Positions 20,746 to 24,409 of a DNA stretch of 24,409 nt are shown one piece after another. A program made the translations under genes and the position numbers. Origin of the DNA: AcAMD-5 sp044343935 (GTDB lineage: Bacteria; Actinomycetota; Actinomycetes; S36-B12; UBA5976); assembly GCA_044343935.1 (NCBI GenBank), contig JBIJDU010000021.1:1-24409 (forward strand), read 5' to 3'. Each line of letters opens with the position of its first letter. Position 1 is the first letter of the stretch. The notes under the pieces were generated by a model that did not search any database, was not told the origin of the DNA, and saw nothing but the letters and a program-made list of their open reading frames with translations.

Positions 20746-21945
20746 ATGGCAAATGTATTGAACTTTAATCTACGAGATCGTGATTTTGTTGCAAATCCAT
20801 ATCCAGTTATGACTGAGCTTCGAGCTGTTGGCAAACCGGTATGGCACGATGAGATGAACATGTGGCTCGCGCCCAGACATGCCGATGCAAATGCGGTGTT
20901 GCGGGCAAAAACTTTAGGGCGAATTTTTCAGCCGAAGCAACCAGCGGAATTATGGGAGACGTTTAATTGGCTTCATGCTGATTCGATATTGGACAGTGAA
21001 CCGCCAAAGCACACCAGACTGCGATCATTGGTTGCCAAAGCTTTTAATCGAGGCCAGATAGATCGATTAGCGCCACGAATAAATCAGATTGTGCAGGATT
21101 TACTTGCTAACTGCGATGAAAAACTGAGCCAAACTGGCAGCTTTGATGTGATTGCAGATTTCGCTGAACCGCTCCCGGTTATGGTTATAGCCGAATTGCT
21201 TGGCGTACCAGAAGCAGACCGGGATTATCTCCGTCCTTGGTCCCAAGCGATTGTAAAAATGTATGAGTACGGTCATACTGAAGCGCAGCAGGCTGAAGCT
21301 CGCGCTGCAGGTGCAGATTTTGCGGCATTAGTAACTCAGATGGTTGAGGATCGAAAACAGAATCCAACCGGCGATTTAGTAACTGAACTGGCATTAGTTG
21401 AAGAAGCCGGCGAGAAACTCACCCTGCGGGAATTAATTGCTACCTGCGTATTGCTCTTGAATGCCGGCCACGAAGCAAGTGTCAATGGTTTTGGTAACGG
21501 ATTTGTTGCCGCGATGCAGCGACCCGATCAGGCCGAACTATTGCGCACCAAACCCCGAGAAATTGCCCAGAGGGCAGTTGAGGAATTCTTGCGCTTTGAC
21601 GCTCCGCTGCAATTATTTGAACGAACTGCTACCGCAGATACCGAAATTGGTGGCATTACGGTAAAGACGGGACAGAAGATTGCCGCGCTACTCGGGTCAG
21701 CCAATAGAGATGAGGCGGTGTTTGAGAGTCCAGATCAGATGGACTTAACTCGAGATCCAAATCCGCATATTGGCTTTGGCGGCGGTATCCACTTTTGTTT
21801 AGGTGCACCGTTGGCTCGACTTGAGATGACATCATCGCTGCCCGCATTGTTTGAGAAGTTTCCAAAATTGAACTTGGCCAACGCGCCGGTAATGCGACCA
21901 ACCTTTGTGCTGCGCGGGTATGAAAGTATCTCGGTTAGCGCATAA
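20746..21945 (+). CDS. Cytochrome P450
   Basis: A 399-residue soluble bacterial P450 monooxygenase. The heme-binding loop FGGGIHFCLGAPLARLE near the C-terminus holds the cysteine ligand. The I-helix reads LLLNAGHEASVNGFGNG, where AGHEAS replaces the common AGxE/DTT oxygen-activation motif, and the ExxR of helix K is in VEEFLRFDAP. The substrate cannot be read. The start at ATG 20746 is preferred over an upstream TTG at 20734. It is followed nine bases later by a ferredoxin-NADP reductase gene, which may be its electron source through a ferredoxin not encoded here. It lies 28 bases after the YeiH-type gene, but nothing links it to sulfosugar breakdown. Confidence 0.9.
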   Translation: MANVLNFNLRDRDFVANPYPVMTELRAVGKPVWHDEMNMWLAPRHADANAVLRAKTLGRIFQPKQPAELWETFNWLHADSILDSEPPKHTRLRSLVAKAFNRGQIDRLAPRINQIVQDLLANCDEKLSQTGSFDVIADFAEPLPVMVIAELLGVPEADRDYLRPWSQAIVKMYEYGHTEAQQAEARAAGADFAALVTQMVEDRKQNPTGDLVTELALVEEAGEKLTLRELIATCVLLLNAGHEASVNGFGNGFVAAMQRPDQAELLRTKPREIAQRAVEEFLRFDAPLQLFERTATADTEIGGITVKTGQKIAALLGSANRDEAVFESPDQMDLTRDPNPHIGFGGGIHFCLGAPLARLEMTSSLPALFEKFPKLNLANAPVMRPTFVLRGYESISVSA

Positions 21946-21954
21946 GGTTAGGTC

Positions 21955-22935
21955 ATGACAAAGACCACTGCTGACATCTTAATTATTGGGGCTGGACCTG
22001 CTGGACTTTATGCTGCTTATTACGCTGGTTATCGTGGCATGAGTGTTGCGGTAATGGATTCACTTGATGAAGTTGGTGGCCAAATCTCTGCGATGTATCC
22101 AGAGAAATTAATTTTTGATGTCGCCGGACATCCTGGCGTTAAAGGTCGGGATCTGGTTAATAATTTAGCGCAACAGGCTAATGCATTTAGTCCAACTTAC
22201 TTACTTGGTCATCAGGCAGAAGAGTTGGAAAAATCTGCTGACGGTTTAATTGTTAAATCTCATGCTGGCCATGAAGTTGCAGCCAAAGCGGTGATAATTA
22301 CCGGTGGTATCGGTACTTTTAAACCACGAGCATTGCCAGTTGGTGAAGACTACGTCGGCAAGGGTCTGGTGTATTTCGTGCCAGATTTTGCGCAGCATGC
22401 AGGTAAAGACATTGTGATTGTTGGTGGCGGTGATTCAGCTTTTGATTGGGCATTGAATCTACATCCAATTGCAAATTCAATCACCATCGTTCATCGTCGT
22501 GAAGAATTTCGAGCTCATGCCACAACAGTTGATCAAGTGAAAAAGCTTGGCGTCAGAATTATTACTTCGAGCGAAGTGACTGGAATTGCTGGTAATGATT
22601 GGGTAACTGAAGTTGAAGTTACTCATAAAACCACCAAAGAAGTAACTAAATTACCCGCTCAAACAGTTATTGCGGCACTTGGCTTTGTGGCAAATCTTGG
22701 CCCATTTGCCAAATGGGGTCTTGAGGTGCAGGGTCGGAAAATCGCGGTGAATACCAAAATGCAAACCAATACCGAGCGGATCTATGCCGCTGGCGATATC
22801 ACCACTTATGAGGGTAAAGTGCCGCTGATTGCAGTTGGCTTTGGTGAATCAGCAACTGCAGTAAACAATGCATTTGTCGCGATAAATCCAGCTGCTCACT
22901 TAAACCCACCACACAGCTCGGGAGATGCTGAATAA
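21955..22935 (+). CDS. Ferredoxin-NADP reductase, thioredoxin-reductase-like type
   Basis: A 326-residue flavoprotein. It has an FAD-binding motif IIGAGPAGLYAAYYAGYRG (10-28), an NADPH-binding motif IVIVGGGDSAFDWAL (about 152-166) followed by VHRREEFRA, and a second FAD motif YAAGDITTYEGKVPLIAVGFGE near the C-terminus. The redox-active CxxC of true thioredoxin reductases is absent, which, together with the length, identifies the YumC-type ferredoxin-NADP reductase. It passes electrons from NADPH to ferredoxin or flavodoxin. Its position directly behind the P450 suggests a shared electron chain. The start is ATG at 21955 with AAGG upstream. The photolyase gene begins 17 bases after its stop. 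Confidence 0.88.
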   Translation: MTKTTADILIIGAGPAGLYAAYYAGYRGMSVAVMDSLDEVGGQISAMYPEKLIFDVAGHPGVKGRDLVNNLAQQANAFSPTYLLGHQAEELEKSADGLIVKSHAGHEVAAKAVIITGGIGTFKPRALPVGEDYVGKGLVYFVPDFAQHAGKDIVIVGGGDSAFDWALNLHPIANSITIVHRREEFRAHATTVDQVKKLGVRIITSSEVTGIAGNDWVTEVEVTHKTTKEVTKLPAQTVIAALGFVANLGPFAKWGLEVQGRKIAVNTKMQTNTERIYAAGDITTYEGKVPLIAVGFGESATAVNNAFVAINPAAHLNPPHSSGDAE

Positions 22936-22952
22936 TCTTGAATTGAGTTGAT

Positions 22953-24409
22953 ATGAAACGCACGGTCTTACTGCTGCCCGATCAGCTTAATTTGCATCGA
23001 GGTGCGTTAGCAGATTCCTCCCCTGCCGACACAACGGTTCTCGTAATTGATAGTGACCGTTATTTGGCCAGCCGGCCCTGGCATCGGCAACGTATTTTTT
23101 TGTTTTATTCTGCGTTAGAACATTTTTTAGTTGAACTCAGATCAGCTGGCTATCAGGTAATCAAAATTCGAGCTGCCAATATGGCAGATGGCATCACGCA
23201 GTATCGAAACCAGCACCTAACAGCAGAACTAATTGCAGGGGAGCCAAACTCTATTTCACAACAATATGCCCTTAATCAATACGGGATTAAGTTAGTGCCA
23301 AATGATTTCTTCTTGACCTCGAGATCTGATTTTCAGGCTTGGGCTAACTCGCAGAAATCATTGAAAATGGAGAATTTTTATCGGCAGCAACGAGTTCGAC
23401 TCAACTTGCTAATGTCAGGTGATGAACCTGTTGGTGGTAAGTGGAATTTAGATCATGAGAATCGCCTGCCGCCACCAAAAGGGAAATCAGACTATCCAAA
23501 ACCGCGACAATATGAATTCGATGAGATCGATGAAGCGGTTTGGCAGGAGTTAGCAACTAGAGAAATCACGCTTTGGGGTGATGAGCCAGATGGCAGCTGG
23601 GCCACTACCAGAGCTGGAGCGTTGCAACGCTTAACTGACTTTATTGCGCAAGGCTTAGCCGACTTTGGCGCATATGAAGATGCGATGCCGCAAAACTCAT
23701 GGAGCGTATATCACTCACTGCTAACTCCATATCTAAATATAGGTTTGCTAACTCCTGCTGAAGTTATTTCCGCTGCAATTGAAAAATATGAACAAGGGGG
23801 CATTCCGCTTGCCAGCATTGAAGGATTTGTTCGACAAATTATCGGCTGGCGCGAATACATAAATGGAACCTATTGGCATTTTGGTGCTGGCTATGAAAAG
23901 AGCAACAATCTCAATGCTGATCGAAAATTGCTCCCACTTTATTGGGATGAATCAAAAACTAAGATGAATTGTGTTGGCAGCATTGTTGGTGATGTTAAAG
24001 CGCGCGGCTATGCCCACCACATTCCAAGATTAATGGTGCTCTCAAATTTGGCGCTATTGGCTGGCGTGGAACCAACTGAATATTTAGATTGGATGACAAA
24101 TACTTTTGTTGATGCCTTTGATTGGGTGATGGTGCCAAATGTGATTGGAATGGGACTTCATGCCGATGGCGGCAAAATGATGACAAAGCCATATGTTGCT
24201 GGTGGTTCTTACATTTCCAAAATGGGTCAATATTGCAACGGATGTTTTTATGATCCAAAACTGCGAGTTGGTGAAACCGCCTGCCCGTTCACTACGCTGT
24301 ATTGGGATTTTCTAGATCGACATCGAGCTGAGTTTTTCAATAATCATCGGATGCGCCAACAATATTTTGGTTTAGCAAAGTTAAGCGATCTAGCCGAGTT
24401 AAAACTGCG
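22953..24409 (+). CDS. Fe-S cluster (6-4) photolyase / cryptochrome, PhrB type (3' end outside window)
   Basis: The frame runs from ATG at 22953 to the window edge, 485 codons, with the C-terminal end missing. The N-terminus (KRTVLLLPDQLNLHRGAL) is that of the deoxyribodipyrimidine photolyase-related FeS-BCP group. Four cysteines at 340, 428, 431 and 444 are spaced exactly as the [4Fe-4S] ligands of Agrobacterium PhrB (350, 438, 441, 454), in the contexts MNCVGS and YCNGCFYDP...TACPFTTLYW. The FAD-domain segments FVRQIIGWREYINGTYW and WVMVPNVIGMGLHADGG are also typical. These enzymes use FAD and light to repair (6-4) photoproducts. This suits a sunlit-water bacterium. The start is ATG at 22953, with only a weak GAG upstream. 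Confidence 0.92.
   Translation, partial: MKRTVLLLPDQLNLHRGALADSSPADTTVLVIDSDRYLASRPWHRQRIFLFYSALEHFLVELRSAGYQVIKIRAANMADGITQYRNQHLTAELIAGEPNSISQQYALNQYGIKLVPNDFFLTSRSDFQAWANSQKSLKMENFYRQQRVRLNLLMSGDEPVGGKWNLDHENRLPPPKGKSDYPKPRQYEFDEIDEAVWQELATREITLWGDEPDGSWATTRAGALQRLTDFIAQGLADFGAYEDAMPQNSWSVYHSLLTPYLNIGLLTPAEVISAAIEKYEQGGIPLASIEGFVRQIIGWREYINGTYWHFGAGYEKSNNLNADRKLLPLYWDESKTKMNCVGSIVGDVKARGYAHHIPRLMVLSNLALLAGVEPTEYLDWMTNTFVDAFDWVMVPNVIGMGLHADGGKMMTKPYVAGGSYISKMGQYCNGCFYDPKLRVGETACPFTTLYWDFLDRHRAEFFNNHRMRQQYFGLAKLSDLAELKL

Noticed and set aside
1..24409. CRISPR arrays, insertion sequences, phage or integron features, tRNA or rRNA genes
   Set aside because: None seen: no regularly spaced direct repeats, transposase or integrase frames, or recognisable RNA gene sequences.

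Overview
The window looks like a chromosomal piece of a small-genome, fairly low-GC (mid-40s percent by eye) actinobacterium. A freshwater plankton lineage such as the acI group (Candidatus Nanopelagicales) is my best guess. The reasons are a MutT1-type Nudix/histidine-phosphatase fusion, a MAP-1c type methionine aminopeptidase with the actinobacterial N-terminal extension, a mycoredoxin-like protein, a sugar ABC importer without its own ATPase, frequent GTG/TTG starts and very tight gene packing. The taxon is inference; no rRNA marker is present. I saw no rRNA, tRNA, insertion sequence, integrase or CRISPR array. No gene-free stretch exceeds 300 bases.

Left part (1-7956): housekeeping and stress genes. 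These are the end of the Nudix/phosphatase fusion, an overlapping run of map, a MarR regulator, a YbjJ-like MFS transporter and an AlkA-type DNA glycosylase, then a DUF4349 lipoprotein, a small HNH-repeat protein on the minus strand, a mycoredoxin-like protein, a TauE/SafE permease on the minus strand, a small PLDc_N membrane protein and an M24-fold protein whose metal site is degenerate.

Centre (7988-20717): the notable region. I read it as a sulfoquinovose (sulfosugar) catabolic locus. The plus-strand operon encodes a fucose/arabinose-isomerase-fold enzyme, a sugar-binding protein, two ABC permeases, a FadR-type GntR regulator, a PfkB kinase similar to YihV and a class I aldolase clearly related to YihT (6-deoxy-6-sulfofructose-1-phosphate aldolase). 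A Gfo/Idh/MocA protein on the minus strand may be the NAD-dependent sulfoquinovosidase (GH188-like) that releases the sugar. A second plus-strand operon encodes SuyA and SuyB (sulfolactate sulfo-lyase), an SlcC-like and a ComC-like sulfolactate dehydrogenase, and a YeiH-type putative sulfate/sulfite exporter. Together these would take imported sulfoquinovosyl compounds to DHAP plus sulfolactaldehyde, and sulfolactate on to pyruvate plus sulfite, which is then exported. The sulfolactaldehyde dehydrogenase and the ABC ATPase are not in the window. Four copies of a GGTC-N-GACC palindrome sit only in the two control regions of this locus and are the likely operators of the GntR protein.

Right part (20746-24409): a cytochrome P450, a ferredoxin-NADP reductase of the thioredoxin-reductase-like type, and the first 485 codons of an Fe-S cluster (6-4) photolyase of the PhrB type, cut by the window edge.
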